The notes under the pieces were generated by a model. The model did not search any database, was not told the DNA's origin, and was given only the letters and a program-made list of their open reading frames with translations. The position numbers were made by a program, and so were the translations under genes. From JASJBU01 sp963797085 (GTDB lineage Bacteria > Pseudomonadota > Gammaproteobacteria > Chromatiales > Chromatiaceae), in contig CAWCOA010000026.1 of the NCBI GenBank assembly GCA_963797085.1, forward strand, positions 124,001 through 188,000: DNA of 64,000 bases. The letters run 5' to 3'. Position 1 is the stretch's first letter. The number at the start of each line of letters is the position of its first letter. Below are positions 18,349 through 26,953 of this stretch, in pieces.

Positions 18349-19188
18349 TCAGATAAAACGCATCGACAAGTCGATTGCATCTACATCTTTGGTTAGATCA
18401 CCTACTGAAATATAATCAACACCAGTCTCGGCAATTGGACCGATCGTATCAAAATTGATCCCTCCGGACGCCTCCAGCAGCGCGCTACCGGCATTAACCC
18501 GGACAGCCTCTCTCAATTGATCCAAAGTAAAGTTATCCAGCAGAATCCTTTTTGCACCTGCATCAAGCGCCTCACGAAGCTCAGCAATGGACTCTACTTC
18601 GATTTCAATCCAATCAACCTTTGTCTCAAGTGCCTTTGCCGCACCAAGTGCTGCCGCGATCGAGCCTGCTGCCTGAATATGATTCTCCTTGATCAAAATC
18701 GCATCATAGAGCCCCATACGGTGATTGAAACATCCACCGCAAGTCACTGCGTACTTCTGCTGGAGTCTCAGCCCCGGGATCGTTTTTCGGGTATCTAAAA
18801 CCTTAGCTCTGGTCCCAGACACCTTATCTGCATATGCCCTTGCGCGAGTTGCCGTTCCAGAAAGAGTCTGCAGGTAGTTTAGCGCTGTTCGCTCTCCGCT
18901 CAGCAGTGCCCGCGTATTCCCTTCCAGACTACAGATCAGTTGGCCAGGCTCGAGTCTGTCTCCATCTTCCACCTGCCAAAGAATCCGAATCCCGGGTTCC
19001 AATTGACGGAAAACTTCCTCGAACCAGGCAACACCGCAGAGGGTTGCCTGTTCCCTGCAAGTCACCTCTACTCTGGAGCGTTCTTCAACATCAATCAGCT
19101 TGGCGGTATGATCACCCGAGCCAATGTCTTCGACCAGCGCCGCTTGTATCTGGCTGGTGATTATTTGAGGATTTGGTAAATCGGTCAT
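18349..19188 (-). CDS. nadC: Quinolinate phosphoribosyltransferase (decarboxylating)
   Basis: 279 residues. NadC converts quinolinate and PRPP to nicotinate mononucleotide, carbon dioxide and pyrophosphate in NAD synthesis. Visible active-site stretches are GERTALNYLQTLSGTAT, LDTRKTIPGLR, CGGCFNHRMGLYD and LIKENH, which supply the quinolinate-binding Arg and Lys residues; the phosphate-binding end reads EASGGINFDTI and YISVGDLT. Its ATG overlaps the stop of the FKBP gene by one base (TAATG), so the two are translationally coupled. Confidence 0.96.
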   Translation of the reverse strand: MTDLPNPQIITSQIQAALVEDIGSGDHTAKLIDVEERSRVEVTCREQATLCGVAWFEEVFRQLEPGIRILWQVEDGDRLEPGQLICSLEGNTRALLSGERTALNYLQTLSGTATRARAYADKVSGTRAKVLDTRKTIPGLRLQQKYAVTCGGCFNHRMGLYDAILIKENHIQAAGSIAAALGAAKALETKVDWIEIEVESIAELREALDAGAKRILLDNFTLDQLREAVRVNAGSALLEASGGINFDTIGPIAETGVDYISVGDLTKDVDAIDLSMRFI

Positions 19189-19532
19189 TATTTGATTTGC
19201 AGCAATTCAACATCAAACACCAAGGTAGCATTAGCAGGTATGACACCACCGGCTCCTGCAGCACCATAGCCCAACTGCGGCGGTATTGTCAGCTTGCGCT
19301 TACCCCCAACCTTCATTCCCTTTACACCTTCATCCCAGCCCCGAATCACCATGCCTCTGCCGAGAGTGAAGCTGAAAGGCTCATTGCGGTCAACAGAAGA
19401 ATCAAATTTGCTGCCGTCTGTCAGCCAACCTGTATAGTGCACAGATACACCCTGACCCGCGCATGCAGTATCACCATCACCTGCAACGAGATCCTCATAT
19501 TTCAAGCCTGAGTCAGTGATTTTTTCACTCAT
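19188..19532 (-). CDS. FKBP-type peptidyl-prolyl isomerase
   Basis: 114 residues from the second ATG (19532), chosen because GGGAG lies seven bases ahead; an ATG two codons earlier is too close to that site. A single FKBP domain fills the protein: VSVHYTGWLTDGSKFDSS, FTLGRGMVIRGWDEGVKGMK, and LTIPPQLGYGAAGAGGVIP. The aromatic pocket residues (Tyr, Phe, Trp of GWDEG, Tyr of GYG) are all there, so proline cis-trans isomerase activity is expected. No signal peptide, hence cytoplasmic. First gene of the pair with nadC. Confidence 0.93.
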   Translation of the reverse strand: MSEKITDSGLKYEDLVAGDGDTACAGQGVSVHYTGWLTDGSKFDSSVDRNEPFSFTLGRGMVIRGWDEGVKGMKVGGKRKLTIPPQLGYGAAGAGGVIPANATLVFDVELLQIK

Positions 19533-19640
19533 GGACATACTCCCAGTAATAGCGCTTAGGGCCCCGCTGATGGCAGGACCGAATGAAGAGAGATGAGCAG
19601 TTTAAACCGACTAAACAGAGAGTCAACGCGAAGGGAAGAA

Positions 19641-21986
19641 TTAAACAGATTCTGTAGCGTGATCAGTATTTTTTAATGCATCCAACATTGCGCCCAGGGC
19701 GCGGTCCATAATCGGTGCTTTGGGCAACTCAATCAGGTTTATCGTCCCTTCCCTGAGCCGTTTAGCCAATCCTTGCAGGGTCAACTCCAAGCTTTTCATT
19801 CCCTTGCGATTCACGAATATATAGGCGTTGGAGACGTTGCTCTTCCAGGAGAGTTTTACCCGTGATTTGACCGTCCCATCAGTTATCTCGAGCCAATCTC
19901 CAACCTCCAGGTTTTCTGCCTGTTGAGTATATTGATCCTGGGTTGATTCCTCATATTCAGAAAGCTCATCTGCGAGAAATGAAGAAGTACCCGATAAAAA
20001 CTGACTGTCGGGAAAATTGATCTGCATTATCTTTGCAGGCGCAGTACCTGGACCCTTTGCAGCAGTTGCGTCACCACCCCTGAGGCAACCAATGTGGCAA
20101 TTCTGCAACTCCTTGAACAACCGTGCCATTTTATGCTGATCGAACGAAATACTGTTGAGCTTTTCTCGCAAATTTCGCAATAATTCAGGGATGCTTCTCA
20201 ATAATTCCTGGCGTTCCGTGTACTGCGTTTTTGGTTGTACGCTCCACAACAGGCGATCTACGATTGCCAGCGAGTCCTTCCACTCATCACTCTCAGGCCC
20301 TTGGCGCAGATAGTTGAGCAGTAGAACATCCTTCCATCCATCCTCAAGCAATTCCATGACGGCCTCAGGTACCATCTCCAGCTTCTCCAGGCGACTATTG
20401 AGAACCTCGGTTACGATCTGTTTTGCACTGCGCAGTTGCTCCTTGCCCCTGGTAACCTGATTGGTTCTTTGTTCCGCAACCTCAGCCCCGCGCTGTTCCT
20501 GCTCCCACCAAACTGAAAACTCATCATCCAAATCCGCAAAAATTGCCGGATCATCATGAAAATCATTCATGATGCGCTTGATGACGGACTCTATTTTTCG
20601 ATAGAGATTGTCACTATCCCGATCTCCAGCATCGTTCCAGCTAACAGCCGCCTGTGCCAGACTATTCAACAAACGTCGCGCAGGATGGCGGTTTTTGCTG
20701 AAAAATGTTTTATCGATGATAGCTACTTTCAGCATCGGTATCTGCAGACGACTGAGCAACGCCTTCATGGCGTCTGGGAGGCTATAATCATCCAGAATGA
20801 ACTCGAATAACATGGTAATGACATCAATCGTGTCATTATCAGCATCCCCCAAGGTACGGCTCAGCTCACCCCCATCACGCATCCGGAGGTCATCTGCCAG
20901 CTGTGCCTTCAATACCTTGGGATTGACTGCTTGCCCCCCAGCTTGAGGCAAGATCAAAATATTGGATTGTTGCAACGCCGACAGGGCGCCTAATAATTCA
21001 CCAGTATCCACAGCAGGCAAGGATACACCTGCAGGCCTGGGTATCATCATACTGGAGGCCAGCATACTTTCACTCGAAGTTGACCGCCTCAGGCCTAGTA
21101 ACTGCTGCAGGGTGGCAAATACCTCGCCCTGGACACTACTCATTTCATTTTCTGAAACACCCACGGCATTTGAAGAACTATCAGCCACTAACCGCGAATC
21201 GTGTAAAGATGATTCCACATCTCGGGCACCGCCACTGTGCATAGCAGGCGCTATCGGGTTACGCCTTACCTTCGGGGTCAAGTTGGGAATAATTCCCGCC
21301 TTTCCCAATAGAAGATTTAGCTCATCGTAGAAGCCCCCAAGATAATGCATGAAATGTTTTTCGAAAAGCTTATAAACGATTAACTTTACCGGCAGTTCAA
21401 CTGCAACATCCTTCAACGCAGACTGAAACGCGATACATATTACAACCGGATCTAACGGGCTCTGGTCTTGGCTGGTTTGCTGCAGGTTCTTGCCATTCGC
21501 CAAAAAAGAAAATCGTTGGCTTAGGGCGTACCGCTCTTTCGAATAGCGATTCTCGCTTTTCGAAATCATGTTGGTGATCGCGAGAGAATCTTCTAATTCC
21601 TCATTATCCAGCAGCGCCATCTCCGAATCGAGACTCAACTGATCGAGAGAACGCCTGATAGTGTAAACCTCACCGGTTTCCCAAAAGCGGTCATAGGCAT
21701 GCAGGACCTGACTAATAAATATGCGGTCTATTTGAACACGCTCTTTGCGTAACACTCGCATTGCGTCGAAAAAAGAAGTTTGGAGTGCATTATTATCAGA
21801 TTTGTCTGCAAGCTCATACAGGGAATCATCGAGCTGCTCAAACAGCCCGACCATCAATTTTGGGATGGTTGATACGACGAGATTGCGACATTCAGAAACA
21901 ATCTGTTGTCCCTTGGCATCAAGCATGATCGTGGCTTGGCGCGCTGTACCACTGGAAAAGGATATAATGTTGTCTTGTCCTTTCAT
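19641..21986 (-). CDS. DUF1631 family protein
   Basis: 781 residues of mostly helical, soluble sequence. Wording such as FFDAMRVLRKERVQIDRIF, QSALKDVAVELPVKLIVYKLFEKH, GRDL-like acidic helices and the C-terminal WLEITDGTVKSRVKLSWKS-type segment belong to DUF1631, proteins found in gammaproteobacteria such as Pseudomonas and Legionella relatives. The last 120 residues look like a PilZ-related beta domain (VKLSWKSNVSNAYIFVNRKG), though the arginine pair that binds c-di-GMP is not obvious. Function is not known. It is transcribed away from the DUF1538 operon, with a 347-base gap between them. Confidence 0.72.
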   Translation of the reverse strand: MKGQDNIISFSSGTARQATIMLDAKGQQIVSECRNLVVSTIPKLMVGLFEQLDDSLYELADKSDNNALQTSFFDAMRVLRKERVQIDRIFISQVLHAYDRFWETGEVYTIRRSLDQLSLDSEMALLDNEELEDSLAITNMISKSENRYSKERYALSQRFSFLANGKNLQQTSQDQSPLDPVVICIAFQSALKDVAVELPVKLIVYKLFEKHFMHYLGGFYDELNLLLGKAGIIPNLTPKVRRNPIAPAMHSGGARDVESSLHDSRLVADSSSNAVGVSENEMSSVQGEVFATLQQLLGLRRSTSSESMLASSMMIPRPAGVSLPAVDTGELLGALSALQQSNILILPQAGGQAVNPKVLKAQLADDLRMRDGGELSRTLGDADNDTIDVITMLFEFILDDYSLPDAMKALLSRLQIPMLKVAIIDKTFFSKNRHPARRLLNSLAQAAVSWNDAGDRDSDNLYRKIESVIKRIMNDFHDDPAIFADLDDEFSVWWEQEQRGAEVAEQRTNQVTRGKEQLRSAKQIVTEVLNSRLEKLEMVPEAVMELLEDGWKDVLLLNYLRQGPESDEWKDSLAIVDRLLWSVQPKTQYTERQELLRSIPELLRNLREKLNSISFDQHKMARLFKELQNCHIGCLRGGDATAAKGPGTAPAKIMQINFPDSQFLSGTSSFLADELSEYEESTQDQYTQQAENLEVGDWLEITDGTVKSRVKLSWKSNVSNAYIFVNRKGMKSLELTLQGLAKRLREGTINLIELPKAPIMDRALGAMLDALKNTDHATESV

Positions 21987-22225
21987 GAGTTGCCACTAGG
22001 CTGAAGGTCTTTACACCAAGCAGTTTACCAATTAAGTCAAAATCCACGTGCCTGCATGGGGTTATCAGACCCGCTATTAGGAGGCTAATCCAACCACTCA
22101 ACAACAACTGAGATTGACCTCACAAAAGCCCTGAGCGGGATGTATATGATAAGGAACACAAAGGCATCTGGAAGGAACCTGGAAAGTATCATCTAATAAT
22201 AGCAGATTCAAACTATTCCAGAAAT

Positions 22226-22255
22226 TTGACCGCTCTTAGAGAATGATAGTTTAAT
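22226..22255 (+). promoter_or_regulatory. candidate sigma70 promoter of the DUF1538 operon
   Basis: TTGACC at 22226-22231 and TTTAAT at 22250-22255 are separated by 18 bases, in the 347-base divergent gap (21987-22333). The predicted start of transcription would be near 22262, leaving a leader of about 70 nt. I see nothing else in the gap beyond AT-rich sequence. Confidence 0.5.
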
Positions 22256-22333
22256 CACACACTGAGTATTGGACCTGCAACAAACCAATAACAGGATTTA
22301 TAATTCCAACTTACGGAGCGGAATCCTCGTTTT

Positions 22334-23065
22334 ATGCAATTGATTAGACATTTGGCCAAGTCACTCTTCGACAGCGCCCGTGACCTTTTACCGATAATTG
22401 TCGTCATTGCCTTTTTCCAGATAGTGGTGCTGCAGCAACCCATTCCCAACATGGGGAAATTGCTGTTTGGGACTATTTTAGTGATTTTTGGCCTCACCTT
22501 TTTTATTCACGGATTGAAAATCGGCCTGTTCCCACTCGGTGAGAGTATGGCATGGGATTTCGCAAAGAAAGGCAGCCTTTTCTGGCTGTTATTGTTTGCA
22601 TTCGCACTCGGATTCGGCACTACAGTCGCCGAGCCGGCACTAATAAAAATCGCAAAGGAAGCCGCCACAATCGCTGCAAATGGGGGCATGATAGCTACAG
22701 ATGAGGCATCGAAAAAACAATATGCGGACGGTTTACGAATGACTGTAGCCTTGTCAGTCGGATTCGCCATTCTGCTGGGAGTATTACGCATAATACGAGG
22801 TTGGCCGGTGCAATACCTGATCATTGGGGGTTATGCTGGCGTGGTAATAATGACCGCTTTCGCTCCCCAAGAGATTATCGGTATCGCCTATGATTCTGGT
22901 GGCGTCACCACTTCGACCATCACTGTTCCCCTGGTTACTGCCTTAGGAGTAGGACTGGCATCGAGTATCCAGGGCCGCAATCCCATGACCGATGGTTTTG
23001 GCCTGATAGCATTCGCGTCACTGACGCCAATGATCTTCGTGATGGGCTATGGCATGTTGTTATGA
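22334..23065 (+). CDS. DUF1538 membrane protein, first half-transporter
   Basis: 243 residues with six or seven predicted membrane helices (for example LPIIVVIAFFQIVVLQ, LFGTILVIFGLTFFIHGL, LFWLLLFAFALGFGT). Two motifs are shared with the next gene: GTTVAEPALI and the C-terminal YDSGGVTTST...VPLVTALGVGL...GRNPMTDGFGLIAFASL. The family is an uncharacterised integral membrane protein with transporter character. Here it is split into two paralogous genes that overlap by four bases (ATGA), which suggests a heterodimer. A PII-like and a CBS protein follow in the same operon, so flux is probably gated by nucleotides. Confidence 0.8.
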   Translation: MQLIRHLAKSLFDSARDLLPIIVVIAFFQIVVLQQPIPNMGKLLFGTILVIFGLTFFIHGLKIGLFPLGESMAWDFAKKGSLFWLLLFAFALGFGTTVAEPALIKIAKEAATIAANGGMIATDEASKKQYADGLRMTVALSVGFAILLGVLRIIRGWPVQYLIIGGYAGVVIMTAFAPQEIIGIAYDSGGVTTSTITVPLVTALGVGLASSIQGRNPMTDGFGLIAFASLTPMIFVMGYGMLL

Positions 23066-23829
23066 CAGAGTTTTTCATCAATTTCCTGACTCTATCCAGC
23101 GACACCCTGCTGGATGTCCTGCCTATTGCAGGAATCTTATTCGGCTTCCAGTTTCTGGTACTTCGCCGACCATTACATAATCCAAAGGATGTTCTGGTCG
23201 GCTTCACCATGGTGTTGATCGGCCTTGTGCTGTTTTTAATGGGCCTGGATATAGCACTCTTCCCGCTTGGGAAACTGATGGCGAATCAACTCACCGCGCC
23301 TGAGTTTCTGGGCTTTGATGGGTCATCGACCAGTATTGATTGGCGCCAATATTTCTGGGTCTACCTGTTTGCCGCCTCAATAGGATTTTCCACGACTATC
23401 GCTGAACCCTCCCTGATAGCGGTTGCGATCAAAGCAAACCAAGTCTCCGCGGGAGCAATCAGTGAGTGGGGCCTGCGCATTGCCGTGGCGATTGGCGTGG
23501 CAGTAGGAATAAGCTTGGGCAGCTATCGCATCGTCAGCGGTACCCCGCTCCATTGGTACATCATTATCGGCTATGTGGTGGTCATTATTCAGACATTTTT
23601 TGCTCCGCGCTCCATAATCGCGCTGGCGTATGACTCGGGCGGCGTGACCACATCTACCGTAACGGTCCCATTAGTGGCCGCACTAGGACTTGGATTGTCC
23701 AACAATATTCCGGGACGCAATCCATTACTGGATGGTTTCGGCTTAATTGCCTTTGCCAGCCTGTTCCCCATAATGTCCGTAATGGGATACGCCCAACTCA
23801 GCGAGTGGTATGATCGGCGGAAAAATTAG
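23062..23829 (+). CDS. DUF1538 membrane protein, second half-transporter
   Basis: 255 residues, a paralogue of the preceding gene. It repeats the same plan: helix VLVGFTMVLIGLVLFLMGL, motif GFSTTIAEPSLIAVAIKANQ, and the closing block SGGVTTSTVTVPLVAALG and GRNPLLDGFGLIAFASL. The conserved GGVTTST, AEP and GRNP elements in both halves are likely to line a substrate path. Start ATG overlaps the upstream stop. What it carries is unknown; by analogy with other PII-linked transporters an inorganic ion or small nitrogen or carbon species is possible, which is inference. Confidence 0.8.
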   Translation: MTEFFINFLTLSSDTLLDVLPIAGILFGFQFLVLRRPLHNPKDVLVGFTMVLIGLVLFLMGLDIALFPLGKLMANQLTAPEFLGFDGSSTSIDWRQYFWVYLFAASIGFSTTIAEPSLIAVAIKANQVSAGAISEWGLRIAVAIGVAVGISLGSYRIVSGTPLHWYIIIGYVVVIIQTFFAPRSIIALAYDSGGVTTSTVTVPLVAALGLGLSNNIPGRNPLLDGFGLIAFASLFPIMSVMGYAQLSEWYDRRKN

Positions 23830-23848
23830 GATAGATCGAGGTAAGCAC

Positions 23849-24199
23849 ATGCGATTCAAACTCATCATTGCCCTGGTGGATGACACCAAAACCAATGCTG
23901 TCCTGGATGCCGCCAGGGAGGCAGGCGCCACTGGGTCGACTGTCATCAGTCAAGCCAGAGGAGAGGGGGTCGATAAACCAAAGACCTTTTTCGGCTTGAC
24001 CCTCGAAAGCCAACGCGACATGGTATTGCTACTCGTGGAGGAGCATCTGAGCCGCAGCATTCTGGAGAAAATTGCAGAAGCCGGACATTTCGACGACAAA
24101 CCCGGCAGTGGCATCGCCTTTCAAATCGACATCGAAGACGCTGTGGGCGTCAGTCACCAGATACAAACCCTGTCTCAAGTAGTGGAGGAAGAACTATGA
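23849..24199 (+). CDS. PII-like signalling protein
   Basis: 116 residues from the ATG at 23849, which has GAGGT seven bases ahead. The ferredoxin-like fold is recognisable: MRFKLIIALVDDTKTNAVLD, then AREAGATGSTVISQARGEG leading into the T-loop, and GSGIAFQIDIEDAVGV in place of the PII B-loop ending KIFVLPVEDA. The uridylylated Tyr of GlnB/GlnK is absent, so it is not a standard nitrogen PII protein but a relative that may bind adenine nucleotides and act on the neighbouring membrane pair, as SbtB does for SbtA. Its stop overlaps the start of the CBS gene. Confidence 0.8.
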   Translation: MRFKLIIALVDDTKTNAVLDAAREAGATGSTVISQARGEGVDKPKTFFGLTLESQRDMVLLLVEEHLSRSILEKIAEAGHFDDKPGSGIAFQIDIEDAVGVSHQIQTLSQVVEEEL

Positions 24200-24609
24200 G
24201 CGAGCAAGAGCCTATCCGCATCAGGGATGTCATGAAAACCAATTTCGATATGGTAGATGGCATGGACACAGTTCAGACCGCCCTGGAAAATATGATTCAT
24301 GTCGGCACAAAAAGTCTGATCGTTAAGAAACGCAATGAAAACGATGAACTCGGAATGGTCTTACTTTCGGACATTGCCAGGCAAGTGTTGGCGGTTGACC
24401 GAGCCCCAGAACGGGTCAACATTTATGAAATTATGACCAAGCCTGTACTAACCGTATCCCCCGATATGGATATTCGCTACTGCGCGCGAATGTTCAATCG
24501 TTTTGACCTGTCCAGGGCGCCAGTCGTTGAAAATGGTGAGGTTGTGGGCATCATCAGCCACACCGATATGGTGCTCAAGGGCCTGTGCAAAAAGCTTGTG
24601 GATAAGTGA
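24196..24609 (+). CDS. tandem CBS domain protein
   Basis: 137 residues made of two CBS motifs and nothing else. The first reads IRDVMKTNFDMVDGMDTVQTA and GMVLLSDIAR, the second YEIMTKPVLTVSPDMDIRYCA and APVVENGEVVGIISHTDMV. A CBS pair binds adenosyl ligands such as AMP or ATP in its cleft. With the PII-like protein it gives the DUF1538 operon two separate nucleotide sensors. Overlaps: ATGA with the upstream gene and GTGA with ampD. Confidence 0.9.
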   Translation: MSEQEPIRIRDVMKTNFDMVDGMDTVQTALENMIHVGTKSLIVKKRNENDELGMVLLSDIARQVLAVDRAPERVNIYEIMTKPVLTVSPDMDIRYCARMFNRFDLSRAPVVENGEVVGIISHTDMVLKGLCKKLVDK

Positions 24610-25172
24610 TACACAGCCTCGCAACGACAGATACGATCATACTTTCCAACGCACTCCAGCACCCCTCTCCCAATCATGACGCACGTCCCGCCGGAGGTGA
24701 TATCAATCTGTTAGTCATTCATAATATCAGTCTGCCTCCAGGGGAATTCGGCGGCCGATGGATTGATGACCTTTTTCTGAACAAGCTGGACTGTGACGCT
24801 CACCCCTTCTTCAGTGAGATTCAGGCTCTTTGCGTATCCAGCCACCTTTTGATCAGACGGGATGGGCAACTCATCCAGTATGTACCACTTGATTTACGCG
24901 CCTGGCATGCCGGGGAATCAGTCTTTGAGGGACAAGCAAACTGCAATGATTTCTCGATAGGCATAGAACTTGAAGGAACTGACAATCAAGCCTACACCGA
25001 GGCACAATATCAAATCCTAGCTCAGACCACACTTGAGATCATGCATATTTATCCTGTAATCACCCCACAGCGAATTACCGGCCATTCTGATATCGCCCCT
25101 GGCAGAAAAACAGATCCAGGCCCTGCATTTGACTGGCCTTACTATCGCAGTCTATTACACAGATTGACTTGA
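24606..25172 (+). CDS. ampD: 1,6-anhydro-N-acetylmuramyl-L-alanine amidase
   Basis: 188 residues, GTG start overlapping the CBS stop. AmpD cleaves the stem peptide from anhydromuropeptides in the cytoplasm during wall recycling and so keeps AmpR-type beta-lactamase regulators silent. The zinc ligands are visible: His in LLVIHNISLPP, and His and Asp in ITGHSDIAPGRKTDPG. SSHLLIRRDGQLIQYVP and RAWHAGES are the conserved substrate-side stretches. It is followed by ampE, the usual pair. Confidence 0.95.
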   Translation: MIHSLATTDTIILSNALQHPSPNHDARPAGGDINLLVIHNISLPPGEFGGRWIDDLFLNKLDCDAHPFFSEIQALCVSSHLLIRRDGQLIQYVPLDLRAWHAGESVFEGQANCNDFSIGIELEGTDNQAYTEAQYQILAQTTLEIMHIYPVITPQRITGHSDIAPGRKTDPGPAFDWPYYRSLLHRLT

Positions 25173-25203
25173 AACTTTTTTTACATTCCCCGACACTTGA
25201 CGC

Positions 25204-26097
25204 ATGAGTCTGATCATCCTCCTAATCTGTCTGCTGGCTGAACGATTCCTATTGGAATATCAGTATTTACGCCAAGCCAATTGGTTCAATGAATACAGCA
25301 ATTGGTTTGAGCGCCAGGAACTTCCCGATTGGATGCTCAACGGATTTGGCGGAGTCATTGCGCTGCTGCTACCCCCCCTGCTAGCCATCGCGCTGTTTCA
25401 GCATCTACTCAACGATAGCCTGCTTGGCATACCAGGCGCCCTGTTCGCCTGCATAATACTGATCTTAAGTTTCGGCCCTCAAGACCTTGACAGTCAAGTC
25501 AAACAGCTATACGACACCAATAACCAGCATGACGAGGAACAAGCAGCCTCTCTAGCCAAGGAGCTATTACAGAACGACCTCCCCTCCAGTGACCCTCATT
25601 ACTCACAGGCCATTGTTGAAAGTATTCTCGAGCAGGCCAATAGTCGACTATTTGCCGTCATCTTCTGGTTCCTGGTCCTTGGGCCGATAGGGGCAGCAAT
25701 GTATCGACTCGCCACCTGGCTGCCAAAGCTGCAGATCATAAACCGTGAACTGGACTTTGTGCTCACCAGCAAGCAACTCATAGCAATTCTTGACTGGATC
25801 CCAGCGCGCCTCACTGCAGCATCATTCGCCATCGCCGGCAGCTTTGAAGATGCCCTGTATGGGTGGCGTAGTTACCATGAAGACCGCTTCAATGAATTCC
25901 ATTCCAGTGCCAGCGGCATTTTGATCTGCGCGGGCACTGGCGCACTACGCTTATCGTCCTTGATCGATCATGATAGCGATGAGAATGTCAACGACAGTCA
26001 CCGCCACTTGGCAGATGCCGCCATGAGTTTAGTCTGGCGATCACTGGTCGTCTGGATCGTCATGATCGGCTTACTCACCCTTGCGGGGTGGATCTGA
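25204..26097 (+). CDS. ampE: AmpE-like membrane protein
   Basis: 297 residues with membrane helices near the N-terminus (about 1-12), 45-65, 72-88, 150-172 and at the C-terminus (VVWIVMIGLLTLAG). The start MSLIILLICLLAERF and the central FAVIFWFLVLGPIGAAMYRL are those of the CobD/CbiB-like AmpE family, an inner-membrane protein of unclear role that accompanies AmpD in beta-lactamase induction loci. No ribosome site is strong before the ATG. It is followed three bases later by the phosphatase gene. Confidence 0.88.
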   Translation: MSLIILLICLLAERFLLEYQYLRQANWFNEYSNWFERQELPDWMLNGFGGVIALLLPPLLAIALFQHLLNDSLLGIPGALFACIILILSFGPQDLDSQVKQLYDTNNQHDEEQAASLAKELLQNDLPSSDPHYSQAIVESILEQANSRLFAVIFWFLVLGPIGAAMYRLATWLPKLQIINRELDFVLTSKQLIAILDWIPARLTAASFAIAGSFEDALYGWRSYHEDRFNEFHSSASGILICAGTGALRLSSLIDHDSDENVNDSHRHLADAAMSLVWRSLVVWIVMIGLLTLAGWI

Positions 26098-26100
26098 CAC

Positions 26101-26697
26101 GTGACTCTGACGACCATTGATCTGCTCAGGCATGGAGAGCCCGTCGGTGGTCGCCGCTACCGTGGTCAGATAGATGACCCGCTTAGTGAAGCTGGCTGGG
26201 GCGAGATGTGGCACGCCGTTTCAGGCGATACCCCCTGGCAGCACATCACAACCTCACCACTTAATCGTTGCAAAGAATTTGCCCAGGCTCTGAGTCAAAA
26301 ACTACAGATCCCCGTCGTCCAAGACGAACGACTCAAGGAGGTGGGGTTTGGGACCTGGGAAGGAAAAACAGGAGATGAACTCAGATCCTTAGATCCAGAG
26401 GTTTTAAACCGCTTCTATCACAACCCCATAGAACACCGCCCATCCGGAGCTGAACCACTTGATCAGTTCAGCTCTCGCGTTAACCAGGCACTGGATCACA
26501 CGATTGAGGCTCACCCAGGTAAGCATTTACTGATCGTCGCTCATGCCGGAGTCATTCGGGCAATTCTTGCGAGATGCATGCTAGCCCCCCTGACCAGCAT
26601 GTACCGCATGTCGATTGGTACGGCATCGCTGTCGCGTATTCAAATCGATCTAGAACGGCCGCCAACCATAATCTTCCTTGGCCGAGATAAACTATGA
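26101..26697 (+). CDS. histidine phosphatase family protein (CobC/PhoE type)
   Basis: 198 residues with GTG start three bases after ampE. The catalytic motif LLRHGEP lies at residues 9-15 and the second His in LLIVAHAGVIRAIL; both arginines and Glu of GFGTWEGKTG complete the active site. Length and GFGxWEG are like alpha-ribazole-5'-phosphate phosphatase (cobalamin synthesis) as well as general sugar-phosphate phosphatases. No cobalamin gene is adjacent, so the substrate is open. Confidence 0.85.
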   Translation: MTLTTIDLLRHGEPVGGRRYRGQIDDPLSEAGWGEMWHAVSGDTPWQHITTSPLNRCKEFAQALSQKLQIPVVQDERLKEVGFGTWEGKTGDELRSLDPEVLNRFYHNPIEHRPSGAEPLDQFSSRVNQALDHTIEAHPGKHLLIVAHAGVIRAILARCMLAPLTSMYRMSIGTASLSRIQIDLERPPTIIFLGRDKL

Positions 26698-26822
26698 CCA
26701 AGGCGTGAGCTTGGTCACAGATTTTATACAAACCACTTCAATCACCAGACTTGATTTCAGGTTTTTGTGCTAATTAGGTACGAAGGGCATACAGCTAATC
26801 AGTATATTTCTAGGAGATCCTG

Positions 26823-26909
26823 ATGATCTGGTTATTAATGACTATCTTAACTGGGCTCGTTATTTCAGTTCTCTTTACTAAAGGCATTGGCAGCTCCAAA
26901 GAAACTTGA
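26823..26909 (+). CDS. 28-residue single-span membrane micro-ORF
   Basis: A start ATG lies seven bases after a strong AGGAG site in the 256-base gap between the phosphatase and the CMD-Rieske gene. The product begins MIWLLMTILTGLVISVLFTK and ends in a short polar tail with SSKET, one hydrophobic helix with a lysine just after it. Composition and size are like known small membrane subunits and regulators (CydX, KdpF and similar), but I do not recognise the sequence. It is too short for default gene callers. Could be chance. Confidence 0.45.
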   Translation: MIWLLMTILTGLVISVLFTKGIGSSKET

Positions 26910-26953
26910 TTTAGAGGTCTAACCGCGGTTTCTTCGCCACTCGAATGTCCCGG

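Noticed and set aside
22114..22150. TTGACC with TATGAT as promoter for the DUF1538 operon
   Set aside because: Spacing of 25 bases is far too long; the TTGACC-18-TTTAAT pair nearer the gene is better.
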